A stretch of 64,000 nucleotides of DNA from Polyangiaceae bacterium (GCA_025936045.1 JAICUB010000028.1:1-64000); one strand, 5' to 3'. Counted from the first letter of the stretch, positions 7,957 to 17,559 are shown. Notes: generated from the letters alone by a model not told the origin. Made by a program: numbers and translations.

Positions 7957-8658
7957 ATGAACAAGCCGGTGTGCGCGGTGGTCGGTGTGGGTCCGGGCAA
8001 CGGCGCGGCGCTCGCGCGTCGCTTCGCCGCCGAAGGGTACGCGCTGGCGCTCCTCGCGCGCTCTACCGACGTGACCGCATCGCTCGCGGAGGAGCTCGCA
8101 GGGTCGCGCGCGTACGCGTGCGACGTAGGCGATCCGGCGTCGGTCGAGCGCGTGTTCCAAGCCATTGCGCGGGAGCTCGGGCCCGTCGAGGTGCTCGTCT
8201 ACAACGCGGGCAGCGGCAGCTGGGCCACGATCGAAGAAGCGAGCGCGAAGGATTTCGAGCAGTCGTGGCGCGTGAACACGCTCGGAGCGTTCGTGGCGTC
8301 GCAGCAGGTGATTCCGGCGATGAAGCAGGCGGGGCAGGGCAGCATCGTGTTCATCGGCGCGACGGCGTCGCGGCGCGGTAACGTGAAAACGGCGGTGTTC
8401 GCCCCGGCCAAGGCCGCGCAGAAGAGCCTGGCGGAGTCGATGGCGCGTCACCTCTGGCCCGCAGGCATCCACGTCGCCGTCGTGATTCTGGACGGCGTCG
8501 TCGACCTGCCGCGCACGCGCAAGATGATGCCCGACAAGCCGGACGGCTTCTTCGTCAGCCCCGACGAGCTCGCGGAAACGGTGTTCCACGTGACGCGCCA
8601 GAAGCGCTCCGTCTGGTCGTTCGAGGTCGAGGCGCGTCCGTTCGGCGAGAAGTGGTGA
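7957..8658 (+). CDS. SDR-family oxidoreductase, Tyr-to-Phe variant subgroup
   Basis: The 233-residue product has the SDR Rossmann loop (VVGVGPGNGAAL near residues 6-17), the NAG motif in VLVYNAGSGSW, and a C-terminal core with VIDG-like VVILDGVVDLPRTRK. The usual catalytic YxxxK reads FAPAK, with Phe for Tyr. I have seen this substitution in related small SDR groups, so it may be normal here, but classical dehydrogenase chemistry is doubtful. The ATG at 7957 was preferred over 7948. The stop overlaps the start of the beta-helix lipoprotein (TGATG), so the two are translationally coupled. Confidence 0.85.
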   Translation: MNKPVCAVVGVGPGNGAALARRFAAEGYALALLARSTDVTASLAEELAGSRAYACDVGDPASVERVFQAIARELGPVEVLVYNAGSGSWATIEEASAKDFEQSWRVNTLGAFVASQQVIPAMKQAGQGSIVFIGATASRRGNVKTAVFAPAKAAQKSLAESMARHLWPAGIHVAVVILDGVVDLPRTRKMMPDKPDGFFVSPDELAETVFHVTRQKRSVWSFEVEARPFGEKW

Positions 8659-10388
8659 TGCAGAAGCTCTTCTGGCTCGCCGCCGGGGTCGCGCTTGCTT
8701 GTTCGAGCTCGAGCAAGGACTCGGGGGCGCTGGGGGATAACGGCGGCTCCGCAGGGGGGACAGCTCCGAACGGCGGGAAGTCGAACGCCGGCGGAGCGGG
8801 GAAGCCGTCCGCGACCGGAGGCGGCGCGGGCAAGAGCGGCCGCGCGGGCCAGAGCGGCAACGCGGGCCAAAGCGCGCAAGCCGGCAGCGGCGGAGCGGGC
8901 GGCGATTCTTCGGCGAGCGGTGGCACCTCGAGCGCGGGAGAAGGTTCGTCCGAGGCGGGCGCCGGTGCGGCGCCACCGAAAGCCGCGTGTGACGCGCCCG
9001 AGCTCGTCGAGCTCACGACGCCCGACCACGTCGTCGGCGACGGCACGGCCGCGAGCTGCACCGCCGACGCCCTCCAGGCCGCCGCGACCGCGGGCGGCAC
9101 CATCACGTTCGATTGCGGAGCCGCGCCCGTCACCATCACCGTGACGAAGACCATCGTCTTCAAGCAAGAAAGCGTGCTCGACGGCGCGAACCTCGTCACG
9201 CTGAGCGGCGGCAAGAGCGCCCGCATCCTCTACCTCGACTCAGGCTACGATCAGACGACGCCGCGCCTCACCGTCGAGCGCCTCGGCTTCCGTGACGGCC
9301 ATAGCCCCGCGGGCGGGGACGACACGGCGCAGGGCGGCGGCGCCATCTACCGCGACGGCGGCAGCCTCACGGTGCTCGCGTGCGACTTCGACGGCAATCA
9401 CGCGCCCGCGACCGGTCAGGACGTCGCCGGCGGCGCGATTTACGGCTTCGGCGGCGGCGAGACCGTCATCGCCAACAGCACCTTCACGAACAACTCGGCG
9501 AGCGACGGTGGCGCGGTCGGCAGCTTGAACGGCGATCTCACCATCATCGACTCCGTGTTCACGGGCAACGCGGCCACCGGCACCGACGGCAACCCCGGCA
9601 ACGGCGGCTGCGGCGGCGCCATTTACATGGACGGCGGCGACGAGAAGACGACGCTCTGCGGCGTGGTCATCGCGGACAACAGCGCGGGCGCCATCGGCGG
9701 CGGCGTGTTCCGCGTCTCGAACTCCGAAGACGGCACCTTCACGCTGGATCAGAGCAGCGTGCGCGACAACGAGGTCATGCCGGACGACTCCGGCAACGCG
9801 GGCGGCATGTACCTCGAAGGGCTCGCCGTCACGATGACGGCGAGCACCGTCTCCGGCAACCAGGCGTTTTACAACGGCGGCCTCTGGCTTTCGAAACGCG
9901 AGGCGAACCTCACGAACGTGACGATCGCGGGCAACACGGCGTTCGGCAGCAACGGCGCCGGCCTCTGGCTCGCGCACGACCCGACCGGCACGCTGCTCAA
10001 CGTGACCATTGCCGACAACCACTCGACGGCGATGGGCCAAGTCGCGGGCGCCATCTTCGGCAGCGGGCTCACCCTTAAAAACACCCTGATTTCAGGCAAT
10101 GTTGCGCAATACACGCCCGGCTGCGACAGCAAGCACACGAGCGGCGGCGGCAATCTCCAGTGGCCCGACGGCGCGCTCTGCTCCGACGAGCCGACCGTTG
10201 CCGATCCGGAGCTCGGCGCGCTCGCCGTGCAGGCCGGCGCTGTCACGGCCACCATGCAGCCGTCGTCGAACAGCGCCGCGGCGGGACTCGGCGTGGATTG
10301 TCCCGCCACCGACCAGAACGGCCGCACGCGCGCGGACCCGTGCACGGCGGGTGCCGTAGAAGCCGCGGATCAGCCGCTCACGCCGTAG
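8658..10388 (+). CDS. Secreted lipoprotein with Gly/Ser linker and parallel beta-helix domain (paralog)
   Basis: This 576-residue protein has a very short lipoprotein signal (LAAGVALAC, Cys15), a Gly/Ser/Ala-rich linker to about residue 110, then a domain of many short beta-helix turns with NSTFTNNSASDGGAVG and NVTIAGNTAFGSNGAG-type repeats. It ends in the DQNGRTRADPCTAGAVE motif common in choice-of-anchor Q beta-helix proteins. The core matches the protein at 6251-7846. The ATG at 8658 overlaps the SDR stop codon. The likely role is surface binding or polysaccharide interaction; no enzyme motif is clear. Confidence 0.86.
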   Translation: MQKLFWLAAGVALACSSSSKDSGALGDNGGSAGGTAPNGGKSNAGGAGKPSATGGGAGKSGRAGQSGNAGQSAQAGSGGAGGDSSASGGTSSAGEGSSEAGAGAAPPKAACDAPELVELTTPDHVVGDGTAASCTADALQAAATAGGTITFDCGAAPVTITVTKTIVFKQESVLDGANLVTLSGGKSARILYLDSGYDQTTPRLTVERLGFRDGHSPAGGDDTAQGGGAIYRDGGSLTVLACDFDGNHAPATGQDVAGGAIYGFGGGETVIANSTFTNNSASDGGAVGSLNGDLTIIDSVFTGNAATGTDGNPGNGGCGGAIYMDGGDEKTTLCGVVIADNSAGAIGGGVFRVSNSEDGTFTLDQSSVRDNEVMPDDSGNAGGMYLEGLAVTMTASTVSGNQAFYNGGLWLSKREANLTNVTIAGNTAFGSNGAGLWLAHDPTGTLLNVTIADNHSTAMGQVAGAIFGSGLTLKNTLISGNVAQYTPGCDSKHTSGGGNLQWPDGALCSDEPTVADPELGALAVQAGAVTATMQPSSNSAAAGLGVDCPATDQNGRTRADPCTAGAVEAADQPLTP

Positions 10389-10423
10389 GACAGCGAGCGT
10401 CCGACCCACGGTCGGGAACACCC

Positions 10424-10441
10424 CCCAAACGGCCATTTGGG
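10424..10441. terminator. Small hairpin between convergent genes
   Basis: CCCAAA and TTTGGG form a 6-bp stem around CGGCCA in the gap between the beta-helix gene and the convergent czcA. A second short hairpin, CCGAC/GTCGG, lies at 10401-10415. Neither is followed by a clear T run, so a terminator role is only likely by position. Confidence 0.3.
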
Positions 10442-10442
10442 T

Positions 10443-10490
10443 TCCGCCTCGCGGCGCCGCGCGTCGCGTGCTGCCAGCGGGTCCGGCTTC
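10443..10490 (+). repeat. 48-bp dispersed intergenic repeat, copy A
   Basis: This 48-bp stretch matches the reverse complement of 17560-17607 at 45 of 48 positions by direct comparison; it begins TCCGCCTCGCGG and ends GGTCCGGCTTC. Both copies lie between genes and beside secreted-protein genes. It is probably a genome-dispersed repeat, though no mobile-element ends are visible. Confidence 0.75.
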
Positions 10491-10494
10491 CGCG

Positions 10495-13400
10495 TTATTC
10501 CGCGCTCGCGTCGCTCCCGTGCGTGCCGAGCTCTGCGAGCCCCCGCACGTGAGCGAAGCGCTGCCGGAGCAGGCACGCGCAGTAGTACGTCACCGGGAGC
10601 ACGATGAGCGTGAGGAGGGCCGCCGAGATAGTGCCGCCGACGACGACCACGGCGATGGGACGCTGCGTTTCGCTGCCGATCGCGTGGGACATCGCCGCCG
10701 GCAAGAGGCCGAGCGAGGCGAGCAGGGCCGTCACGAGCACGGCGCGCAGCCGCTCCCGGGTGCCGTTGAAGACGGCTTCGAAGGGCGCTTCACCCGCTTC
10801 GAGCCGGAGCTTGATCGCCGAAACGACGAGCACGCCGTTCAACACGGCCTGACCGAGCAGAGCGATGAAGCCGACCGCCGCGGAAACCGAGAGCGGCATG
10901 TGCACGAACGCGAGCGCGACCACGCCGCCCACGAGCCCGAGCGGCACGTTCAGCAGAATCAGCGTGGTGTCGAAGATCGAGCCGAACGCGGAGAAGAGCA
11001 GGAGCGCGGTCAGCGCGAGCGCGAGCGGGATCACGATTTCGAGCCGTGCCATCGCGCGCCGCTGGTTTTCGAACTCCCCGCCCCAGGTCGTTTCGTAGCC
11101 CTCGGGCAGGTGCACGGCGGCGGCCACTTTCTTCTGCGCTTCCTCGACGAAGGAGCCGAGGTCGCGGTTGCGCACGTTCATGCGCACGCCGACGTAGCGG
11201 CGGCCGTCCTCGCGCGTGATCGCCGCGCGGCCCGTGCTCATGCCGACCGTCGCGATCGCCGAGAGCGGCAAGAGCGAGCCGTCCTTCATCGGCAGCGCGA
11301 TGCGGGAGATGGCGTCGACGTCCTCGCGCGTGGACGGCGGCAAGCGCACCGTCACGTCGAAGCGCTTCTCCCCGTCCCAGATTTCGCTGGCGACGTGGCC
11401 GCTCATGGCCGTTTCCACGTAGTTTTGCACGTCGACGAGGTCGAGGTCGAAACGCGCGAGCGCGTCGCGGTCGAGCTTGATCGAGATTTGGGGCGAGCTG
11501 CCCGACTTGGTGATGCCGACGTCGACCGCGCCGGGCACCTTGGAGATGATGTCCTTCGCCTTTTCGGCCCCGGCCACGAGCTGGTCGAGGTCGTCGCCGT
11601 AAATCTTGAACGCGACCTGGCCCTTCTGGCCGGAGATGTTCTCCTCGACGTTGTCGCGGATCGGCTGCGAGAAGTTGTAATCGATGCCCGGCACGACGCG
11701 CAGGTTCTGCGCCATCTCGTCGATCAACGGCTCGAGCGAGCGCATCTCGGGGCGCCACTCCGCCATGGGCTTCAACCGCACGAAGACCTCGAGGTTGTTC
11801 GGCAGCTTGGTGTCCGTGCCGTCCTCGGGGCGGCCGAGCTGTGACAGGACCTCCGTCACCTCGGGCGTCTTCATCAAGAGAGCCTTGAGACGCGGAGTGA
11901 TCTTGCGACCCTCCGTGAGCGAGTAGTTCCCCGGCAGCATGAAGGTCGTGTAGAGCGCGCCTTCGTTGAGCTCGGGCAAGAACTCGGAGCCGAGCCGCGG
12001 CAGGAGCGTCGCCGTGGAGGCGAGCGCCGCCACCGAGAGCGCGACGACGAGCACCGGGTTTTCGAGCGCGAATTTGAGCGACGGCTCGAAGACGCGCTGC
12101 GCCCAGGTAAGCAGCGGCGACTCGCGCATCGGCTTCGCGCGGCGCAGCGAGAGCAGGCACAAGACGGGCACGAGCGTGAACGTCATGAGCAGGGCGCCGA
12201 TGAGCGCGCTCACGACCGTGTTCGCGAGCGGCGAGAAGATGCGACCTTCGACGCGCTGGAGCGAGAAAATCGGAATGTACGCCGCGATGATGATGAGCAG
12301 TGAGAACAGCGTAGGGCGCGCCACCTCGCGCGCGGCGTCGAACAGGCGCGCCGCGAAGGTTGCCGGATCCTGCTGGCCGTGCCGGTTCGAGGCCACGCTG
12401 TGCCCGTGCCCGTGGTGCGGGGGCGAAAGCTTGTGGAAGACGTGCTCGACGAGGATGACGGCGCCGTCGACGATGATGCCGAAGTCGACGGCACCCATCG
12501 AAAGCAGGTTCGCGGACATGCCGCGGGCGTGCAGGTACGCGAACGACGCGGCGAGCGAGAGCGGGATCACCGCCGCGACGATCAGCGCGGCGCGGATCGA
12601 GAGCGTGAACGCGAAGAGCACGAGCACGACCAGGAGCGCGCCCTCGAGCAGGTTGTGGAACACCGTGTGCAGCGTCGTCGCGACGAGCTCGCTGCGATCG
12701 TAGAAGGGCGTGAGGTGCACGCCCGGCGGCAGCGCGCCGTGCTCGAGGCGCTGGACCTTCTCGCGCATCGCGGCGAGCACCTTGGTCGGGTTCTCACCGC
12801 GGCGCATGAGCACGATGCCTTCGACCGCGTCTTCGTTGCCGTTGCGCGTGACGACACCCTGGCGCGGCGCGTAGCCCTCGACCACGTCCGCCACGTCGCG
12901 CACGAGCACGGGCACGCCGTCGTGGTAGCCGACCCGAACGCGCTTCACGTCGTCGAGGCCGCCGAAAATACCGAGGCTGCGGATCACGAACATTTCCGAG
13001 CCGCGCTCGACGTAGCCGCCGCTCGCGTTGCCGCTGCCCTTGGAGAGGGCGCCGAAAATATCGTCGAGGCCCACGCCGAGACCGGCGAGCCTGCGCGGAT
13101 CGGGCTGCACGTGGATTTCGCGCACGAGCCCGCCGTAAGAAACGACGTCGGCGACGCCGGCCGCCTGCAGGAGCCGAGGCCGCACGACCCAGTCCTGGAG
13201 CGTGCGCAACGTCATCGGGTCGGCGCCCGGCCCGTCGAGCGTGTAGCGGAAAATCTCGCCGATCGGCGTCGCCATCGGCCCGAGCGACGGCTGCACGTTC
13301 GGCGGCAGCTCGGCTTCCGCCATGCGCTCGGTCACCTGCTGGCGCGCGCGCAAGAGGTCGGTGTTGTCGTCGAACGTCATCGTCAAGAACGAGAGTCCGA

Positions 13401-13662
13401 AGAGCGACATGCTGCGCAGGTTCGTGAGGCCCGGCGTGCCGTTCATGGCGCGCTCGAGCGGCAGCGACACGCGGCGCTCGACCTCCTCCGTGGGCTGACC
13501 AGGAAAGAGCGTGATGATCTGGACCTGCGTGTCGGTCGGATCGGGGAACGCTTCGATCGTCAGGTTCGAGTAGGCGTAGAAGCCCCAGCCCGCGAGCACG
13601 AACGCGAGCACGAAGGGGACGACGCGCTTGGACAGCGAAAAGCGCAGAAGTTTCTCGAGCAT
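10495..13662 (-). CDS. czcA: CzcA-family heavy-metal RND efflux pump
   Basis: At 1055 residues this is full length for an HME-type RND pump. It has the N-terminal membrane helix, the LPLERAMNGTPGLTNLRSMS segment, the TM4 signature VDFGIIVDGAVILVE with the acidic residues of divalent-cation pumps (Co/Zn/Cd/Ni) rather than the Cu/Ag type, a second periplasmic domain and twelve expected membrane segments. A His-rich loop (HHGHGH) after TM4 could bind metal. It would export metal ions from the periplasm or inner membrane using the proton gradient. It lies 17 bp downstream of the adaptor gene, forming an operon. No CzcC outer-membrane channel gene is in the window. Confidence 0.93.
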   Translation of the reverse strand: MLEKLLRFSLSKRVVPFVLAFVLAGWGFYAYSNLTIEAFPDPTDTQVQIITLFPGQPTEEVERRVSLPLERAMNGTPGLTNLRSMSLFGLSFLTMTFDDNTDLLRARQQVTERMAEAELPPNVQPSLGPMATPIGEIFRYTLDGPGADPMTLRTLQDWVVRPRLLQAAGVADVVSYGGLVREIHVQPDPRRLAGLGVGLDDIFGALSKGSGNASGGYVERGSEMFVIRSLGIFGGLDDVKRVRVGYHDGVPVLVRDVADVVEGYAPRQGVVTRNGNEDAVEGIVLMRRGENPTKVLAAMREKVQRLEHGALPPGVHLTPFYDRSELVATTLHTVFHNLLEGALLVVLVLFAFTLSIRAALIVAAVIPLSLAASFAYLHARGMSANLLSMGAVDFGIIVDGAVILVEHVFHKLSPPHHGHGHSVASNRHGQQDPATFAARLFDAAREVARPTLFSLLIIIAAYIPIFSLQRVEGRIFSPLANTVVSALIGALLMTFTLVPVLCLLSLRRAKPMRESPLLTWAQRVFEPSLKFALENPVLVVALSVAALASTATLLPRLGSEFLPELNEGALYTTFMLPGNYSLTEGRKITPRLKALLMKTPEVTEVLSQLGRPEDGTDTKLPNNLEVFVRLKPMAEWRPEMRSLEPLIDEMAQNLRVVPGIDYNFSQPIRDNVEENISGQKGQVAFKIYGDDLDQLVAGAEKAKDIISKVPGAVDVGITKSGSSPQISIKLDRDALARFDLDLVDVQNYVETAMSGHVASEIWDGEKRFDVTVRLPPSTREDVDAISRIALPMKDGSLLPLSAIATVGMSTGRAAITREDGRRYVGVRMNVRNRDLGSFVEEAQKKVAAAVHLPEGYETTWGGEFENQRRAMARLEIVIPLALALTALLLFSAFGSIFDTTLILLNVPLGLVGGVVALAFVHMPLSVSAAVGFIALLGQAVLNGVLVVSAIKLRLEAGEAPFEAVFNGTRERLRAVLVTALLASLGLLPAAMSHAIGSETQRPIAVVVVGGTISAALLTLIVLPVTYYCACLLRQRFAHVRGLAELGTHGSDASAE

Positions 13663-13679
13663 GGCGCTGGCTTCGCGGC

Positions 13680-14834
13680 TCAGGTCGAGAGGGCGATTTG
13701 GTTGTCGAGCAGGGCGGAGCCCTCTTCGACCACGACGTCACCCGCGTTGAGCCCGCGCAGGACCTCCACGCGATTGGCCCGCGCCGGGCCGGCCACGACT
13801 TCACGGCGCACGAAGGTGCCGTTGCCCTGCTCGACGTAAATGTATTGCTTTTCACCGTCCGAAACGACGGCGGCGACGCCGACTTCCACGGCACCGCTCG
13901 GCGCCGGCTCGCGGAAGCGCACCTCCGCGTATGCGTTCGGACGAATCGAGCGCTGCGCGTTGGTGATCGGCATACGAACCGACACGGTGTGACCTTGCGG
14001 GTTGCACACGGAGGAAATCGCCTCGACTTCTGCCTCGAGCTCCACGCCGGGCAACGACGGGCTCGTGACGTGCGCGCTCGAGCCCTTGTTCACCGCCGTC
14101 GCCGCGTCGGTCTCGAACAGATCGGCGACCACCCAGATGGTATCGAGATCGGCGACGCTGAAGAGCGTGCCTTCGGTCGTCACCTGCTGGCCGGGCAGCA
14201 CGTTCTTCTCGATCACGACGCCGTCGCGCGGAGCGACCACGGTGAACGCGTTGTGGCCGGCGGCCGACACCTTGAGCGACGAGAGCTTGGTGTCGGTGAG
14301 CGCGAGCGCGAGCTCCGCTTCTTTCAGCTCGTGGTCGGCGTTCAGCGCCTCGCTGCCGGCCACGGCGCGCGCATCGACCATGGCCTGGATTCGGGCTTGT
14401 TTTGCCTGCGCGACCTTGAGGTCGACCTCGGCTTTTTGACGCTCGGAGCGGAGCTCGGCGACGTCGGGGCTGCTGATCGCGACCAGGGGATCGCCAGCCT
14501 TGACCGACTGGCCGATCTCCACGAACACGTGCGAAACGCGCCCGGCGAGCGGTGAGCCGACGCGTGACGCCCGCGCCTCGTCCACCTTGAAGCGCGCGGG
14601 GTACGGATCGCTCCAGCGCTCGGCGAGCGGTGCCGCGGTACCGCGATGCACGAGCTTCCATGCCGCCGCGTCTTGCGGGAGCGTGATGGTGTGCTCACCG
14701 ACGCGCGTGCCGTCGGACGCCACGTCCGCCGGCGCGCCGCCGCGCTCGAACGAACGCGCCGCCCCAATGCCGGCGATGCTCACGCCGACGCCGATGCCGA
14801 TGAACAGGAGATTTTTCCGATGAAACAAAATCAA
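13680..14834 (-). CDS. czcB: RND efflux periplasmic adaptor (CzcB-like)
   Basis: The 384-residue protein has an N-terminal membrane anchor (LLFIGIGVGVSIAGIGAA), a biotinyl-lipoyl-like half (GRVSHVFVEIGQSVKAGDPL), a helical hairpin rich in Lys/Glu/Ala, the second lipoyl half (FTVVAPRDGVVIEKNVLPGQ), then beta-barrel and membrane-proximal domains. This is the membrane-fusion layout of CzcB/CusB proteins. It links the CzcA pump to an outer-membrane channel encoded elsewhere. The start is a TTG with AAGG eight bases upstream. No metal regulator gene is adjacent. Confidence 0.9.
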   Translation of the reverse strand: MILFHRKNLLFIGIGVGVSIAGIGAARSFERGGAPADVASDGTRVGEHTITLPQDAAAWKLVHRGTAAPLAERWSDPYPARFKVDEARASRVGSPLAGRVSHVFVEIGQSVKAGDPLVAISSPDVAELRSERQKAEVDLKVAQAKQARIQAMVDARAVAGSEALNADHELKEAELALALTDTKLSSLKVSAAGHNAFTVVAPRDGVVIEKNVLPGQQVTTEGTLFSVADLDTIWVVADLFETDAATAVNKGSSAHVTSPSLPGVELEAEVEAISSVCNPQGHTVSVRMPITNAQRSIRPNAYAEVRFREPAPSGAVEVGVAAVVSDGEKQYIYVEQGNGTFVRREVVAGPARANRVEVLRGLNAGDVVVEEGSALLDNQIALST

Positions 14835-15153
14835 ATGCGTGCCTTCGTGCAGTGCGAACCCGATCGGGTCCGCGACATGTCCCCCTAAGCACGAGCCGTG
14901 CCGTGCAACGAACCAGCATGAAACCTGCCGCTTTCACCGTCCGCGCGAGCGATAGGCTCCGTCGACTGCAAGAGACGTGTGCCGCCTCCGGGCGCTGATG
15001 AATTTTTTGTTTGTGGGCGGACGTCACGCAGCGTCACTGAAATGGATTTATAGCGTTACGGGCGGCGGGTTTTTGACGGCGCGGAGCGTGGCGAGCCGCC
15101 GCCGGGTGACGCATGCACTTGACGACATATGCATCAAAGTGCATCATGGCGGC
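14835..15153. other. Intergenic region between czcB and the toxin gene
   Basis: This 319-bp gap separates the divergent czcB and toxin genes and must hold both promoters. It is more A/T-rich than its surroundings around 15000-15060, with GAATTTTTTGTTTG and GGATTTATAGCG segments that could be promoter parts, and an inverted repeat at 15113-15144. I see no gene in it. Confidence 0.6.
15113..15144. promoter_or_regulatory. Inverted repeat upstream of toxin-antitoxin operon
   Basis: ATGCACTT (15113-15120) and AAGTGCAT (15137-15144) form a perfect 8-bp inverted repeat with a 16-bp spacer, ending ten bases before the toxin ATG. Type II antitoxins of the Xre class usually repress their own operon through such sites, so this is the best candidate operator. 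Confidence 0.5.
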
Positions 15154-15870
15154 ATGCTCGAGCTCGTCACGACGGAGGCTTTCGCGGAGTGGTTCGCGGC
15201 GCTCGACGACGTCCTCGCGGAGGACGTAGCGACCGCGCTCGACGTCGCCTCCGAGCTCGGTGCGGAACGCATCCCGCCCGGCAGCCGCGAAAGGCTGCTC
15301 TGGTACGAACATCCGTGCGTCGCGGACTTCGCCGCCGCGAATTCGCTCGCGTGGGAGCTCGAGGATTGGGGCGCCTTCCGCGGCTATGCCGAGCGCGTGC
15401 TCGCGGCGCTCGATTCGCCCCGCTTCGTGGCCCGGCTCGGGCGCCTGCGGTCGTCGGAGTCGGCGCGGGTACTCAAGGCCGTGCAGCGCATTCGGCGGCT
15501 CGCCGATCCGCGCGCACGCTGGGCGCTCCACGGCGCGGCCGCGCCGCTCGGCGCGAGCCACCTCCCGCGAGCGGAAGACGCGAGCGCCGAGCTCCGCCGC
15601 CTCTACTTCGAGGCCCTGGAAGCGGCGGGTTTTGCGCTCGTCGAGCCCGCCGTCCCGCTGCGCGCGCTTTACGAGCTCTCGCGTCGAGCGCCCGGCACGC
15701 CGTTTCGGCTGCTTTACGGCGTCGACGCCGAGCGTGGTGTCGGTCTCGTCGTCCTCGGTGAGCGGCTCGATCGCAGCTACTACGGCGACTCGGTACGCCG
15801 CGCCGAGCGGCTCTGGCGCGCATTTCTCGGCGGCACGCTCGCAAACGTGGAGCGGCTCGAGCTCCGCTGA
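15154..15870 (+). CDS. HigB/Gp49-like (DUF891) toxin with large internal extension
   Basis: The N-terminal 45 residues (LVTTEAFAEWFAALDDV...) and the C-terminal part from about 165 (LYELSRR, FRLLYGVD, LVVLGERLDRSYYG, AERLWRAFL) match the two halves of the RelE-fold Gp49/HigB toxins, which are usually 100-120 residues. Here they are separated by about 115 mostly helical residues, giving 238 in total. The antitoxin follows in the HigBA order. A toxin cleaving mRNA at the ribosome is the family expectation; whether the extended form does so is unknown. The ATG at 15154 was chosen to fit the family N-terminus; a GTG at 15139 is possible. Confidence 0.75.
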   Translation: MLELVTTEAFAEWFAALDDVLAEDVATALDVASELGAERIPPGSRERLLWYEHPCVADFAAANSLAWELEDWGAFRGYAERVLAALDSPRFVARLGRLRSSESARVLKAVQRIRRLADPRARWALHGAAAPLGASHLPRAEDASAELRRLYFEALEAAGFALVEPAVPLRALYELSRRAPGTPFRLLYGVDAERGVGLVVLGERLDRSYYGDSVRRAERLWRAFLGGTLANVERLELR

Positions 15871-15881
15871 ACGAAGGAACC

Positions 15882-16184
15882 ATGGTGCGGACACGAAGCT
15901 GGAAATCGGTCAGGAGCAGTCGGCTTTCGGCGCCGGCCGCCGTGCGCGTCAAAGCGCGCGTGGAGCAGCAGATCCGAACGCTGAAAGAGCTCCGGAACGA
16001 GCTCGCCGTCACGCAATCCGAGCTCGCGGCGAACGCCGACATGACGCAGTCGGAGCTGTCACGCCTCGAAAGCCGTGCCGATCATCGCGTCTCGAGCCTG
16101 CGCCGCTATGTCGAAGCGCTCGGCGGCGAAATCGAAATCGCCGCCATCATCGGCGGCCGGCGCGTGAAGCTCACCGACGTGTGA
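15882..16184 (+). CDS. Xre-family antitoxin (HigA-like)
   Basis: The 100-residue protein has the Gp49-partner antitoxin layout: a basic N-terminus (RTRSWKSVRSSR), a helix, then a Xre helix-turn-helix (LRNELAVTQSELAANADMTQSELSRLE) and the conserved end SSLRRYVEALGGEIEIAAI. It would bind and neutralise the upstream toxin and repress the operon. It begins 11 bp after the toxin stop with a strong GAAGGA site. The inverted repeat at 15113-15144 is its likely operator. Confidence 0.88.
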   Translation: MVRTRSWKSVRSSRLSAPAAVRVKARVEQQIRTLKELRNELAVTQSELAANADMTQSELSRLESRADHRVSSLRRYVEALGGEIEIAAIIGGRRVKLTDV

Positions 16185-16197
16185 GCGCCATGGCCCG

Positions 16198-17499
16198 TCA
16201 GGGCGCGACGATCTCGCGGACGCTGCCCTTCTTGTAGAGTAAGCCGTTCGTCCCGACGCCGTCGCTGCGGAAGTAGACGCTGATGTTCGGCTTGCCCGTC
16301 TCCGAATGGTCGCGCGCCGGGGCGTTCGTGAGCTTTGCGGCCGGATCGACGCCGCTCGCGCACGGCGTGCCGCCGTTCCCGAAGTTCGTGCCGTCGTCCT
16401 CGAGCTCTTGCAGGAGCTTCCAGTCGCCGCCGTTCGCTCCGTCCGTGGTGTCGAGGTAGAGCTCGAGCTTCACGTTGCCGTTCGCGAGGTCGTACACGGC
16501 GAGCTTGTAGCCGAGCCACACGTTCTTCGGCATGCCGCCCGACCACTGCTTGTGCGTCATGATCGACACCGAGTCGGGGTGCGACGTCTCTTTCTCGAAG
16601 TCGATATTGCCGTCGTAACGCATGCGGGCGTCGATGCCGCGCGTGTCGCAGAGGTTCACGTCTTCGTCGCCGATGGTTCCGTGGTTCGTGCGCGTGAGTG
16701 CCACGAGACCGCCCCACGCCGTGCTGTCGTCATCGACACGCTGGAAATACATCGTTACTTCGACGTCGCGCCACTGATCCACGAGCGCCGGATCGTGGAT
16801 GTACATGCGCGGCACGTTGCCCGTAATCTTGAAAATGCCGTCACCGTCCGTGTGGTAACTCGCGTCTCCGTGGTCCGCGTCGAACCACGCATCGTTCGGA
16901 TCCCGCCCCGTAAAGCTCCGCGGATTCGAATCCCACTTCGCGTACCACTCCTTGCCGCCCGCGAGCGTGGGATAAAGCATGTGCACGCCGAACGGATCGA
17001 GGCCGGTCGCGGTCGTGCCGCTACTGCCCGCTTCGCCCGCAGCGGCGGTCGTGCCCCCGCGTCCGGCGCTACCCGCACGTCCGCCGCTGCTCGCCCCGCC
17101 ACGGCCGCCCGCGGGGCTGCCCGCGCTGCCCGCACTCGCCCCGCCGTTGCTCACCGTTACCGCGCCGCTCGAGCCGCCGTGCGCGCCGCCGTCCGAAGTG
17201 CCGCCTGCGCTGCTCGACGCACCCGCCGTCCCGCCGCTCACCGTCCCCGAAGCTCCGCCCGCGCCGCCGCTGCGACCGGCCGCGCCCGCCGCGCCAGTGC
17301 TCGCTCCGCCGGTGTTCGCCACGGCGTGCCCGCCGGTCCCCGCGCCGCCCGCGCCGGCGTGATTGTCCGCTCCCGCCGAGCCGCCTCGCGCGCCCGTCCC
17401 AGCACTTTCGCCCGCCGCGTCGTCGCCCTTATCCCCGCCGGAACAAGCGACGAAAAGCACCATTGGGGCCGCAAACACCCAAAGCGAAGCCGAAGTCAT
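16198..17499 (-). CDS. Lipoprotein with Gly-rich linker and lectin/lyase-like C-terminal domain
   Basis: The ATG at 17499 has a GGAG site and gives a clean lipoprotein signal (VLFVAC, Cys19). A Gly/Ala/Ser linker runs to about residue 170. The C-terminal 260 residues form one globular domain with many Asp, Trp and Tyr residues ([73 protein letters not shown]). It looks like a secreted beta-sandwich of the concanavalin/polysaccharide-lyase type, but I cannot name a family with confidence. A carbohydrate-binding or lyase role is inference. Confidence 0.75.
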   Translation of the reverse strand: MTSASLWVFAAPMVLFVACSGGDKGDDAAGESAGTGARGGSAGADNHAGAGGAGTGGHAVANTGGASTGAAGAAGRSGGAGGASGTVSGGTAGASSSAGGTSDGGAHGGSSGAVTVSNGGASAGSAGSPAGGRGGASSGGRAGSAGRGGTTAAAGEAGSSGTTATGLDPFGVHMLYPTLAGGKEWYAKWDSNPRSFTGRDPNDAWFDADHGDASYHTDGDGIFKITGNVPRMYIHDPALVDQWRDVEVTMYFQRVDDDSTAWGGLVALTRTNHGTIGDEDVNLCDTRGIDARMRYDGNIDFEKETSHPDSVSIMTHKQWSGGMPKNVWLGYKLAVYDLANGNVKLELYLDTTDGANGGDWKLLQELEDDGTNFGNGGTPCASGVDPAAKLTNAPARDHSETGKPNISVYFRSDGVGTNGLLYKKGSVREIVAP

Positions 17500-17559
17500 G
17501 CGTCTCCACGTACCCCTGCCCATTCATTCCGGCTCAAGCCGGCGCGCCCATCCAGTTTT

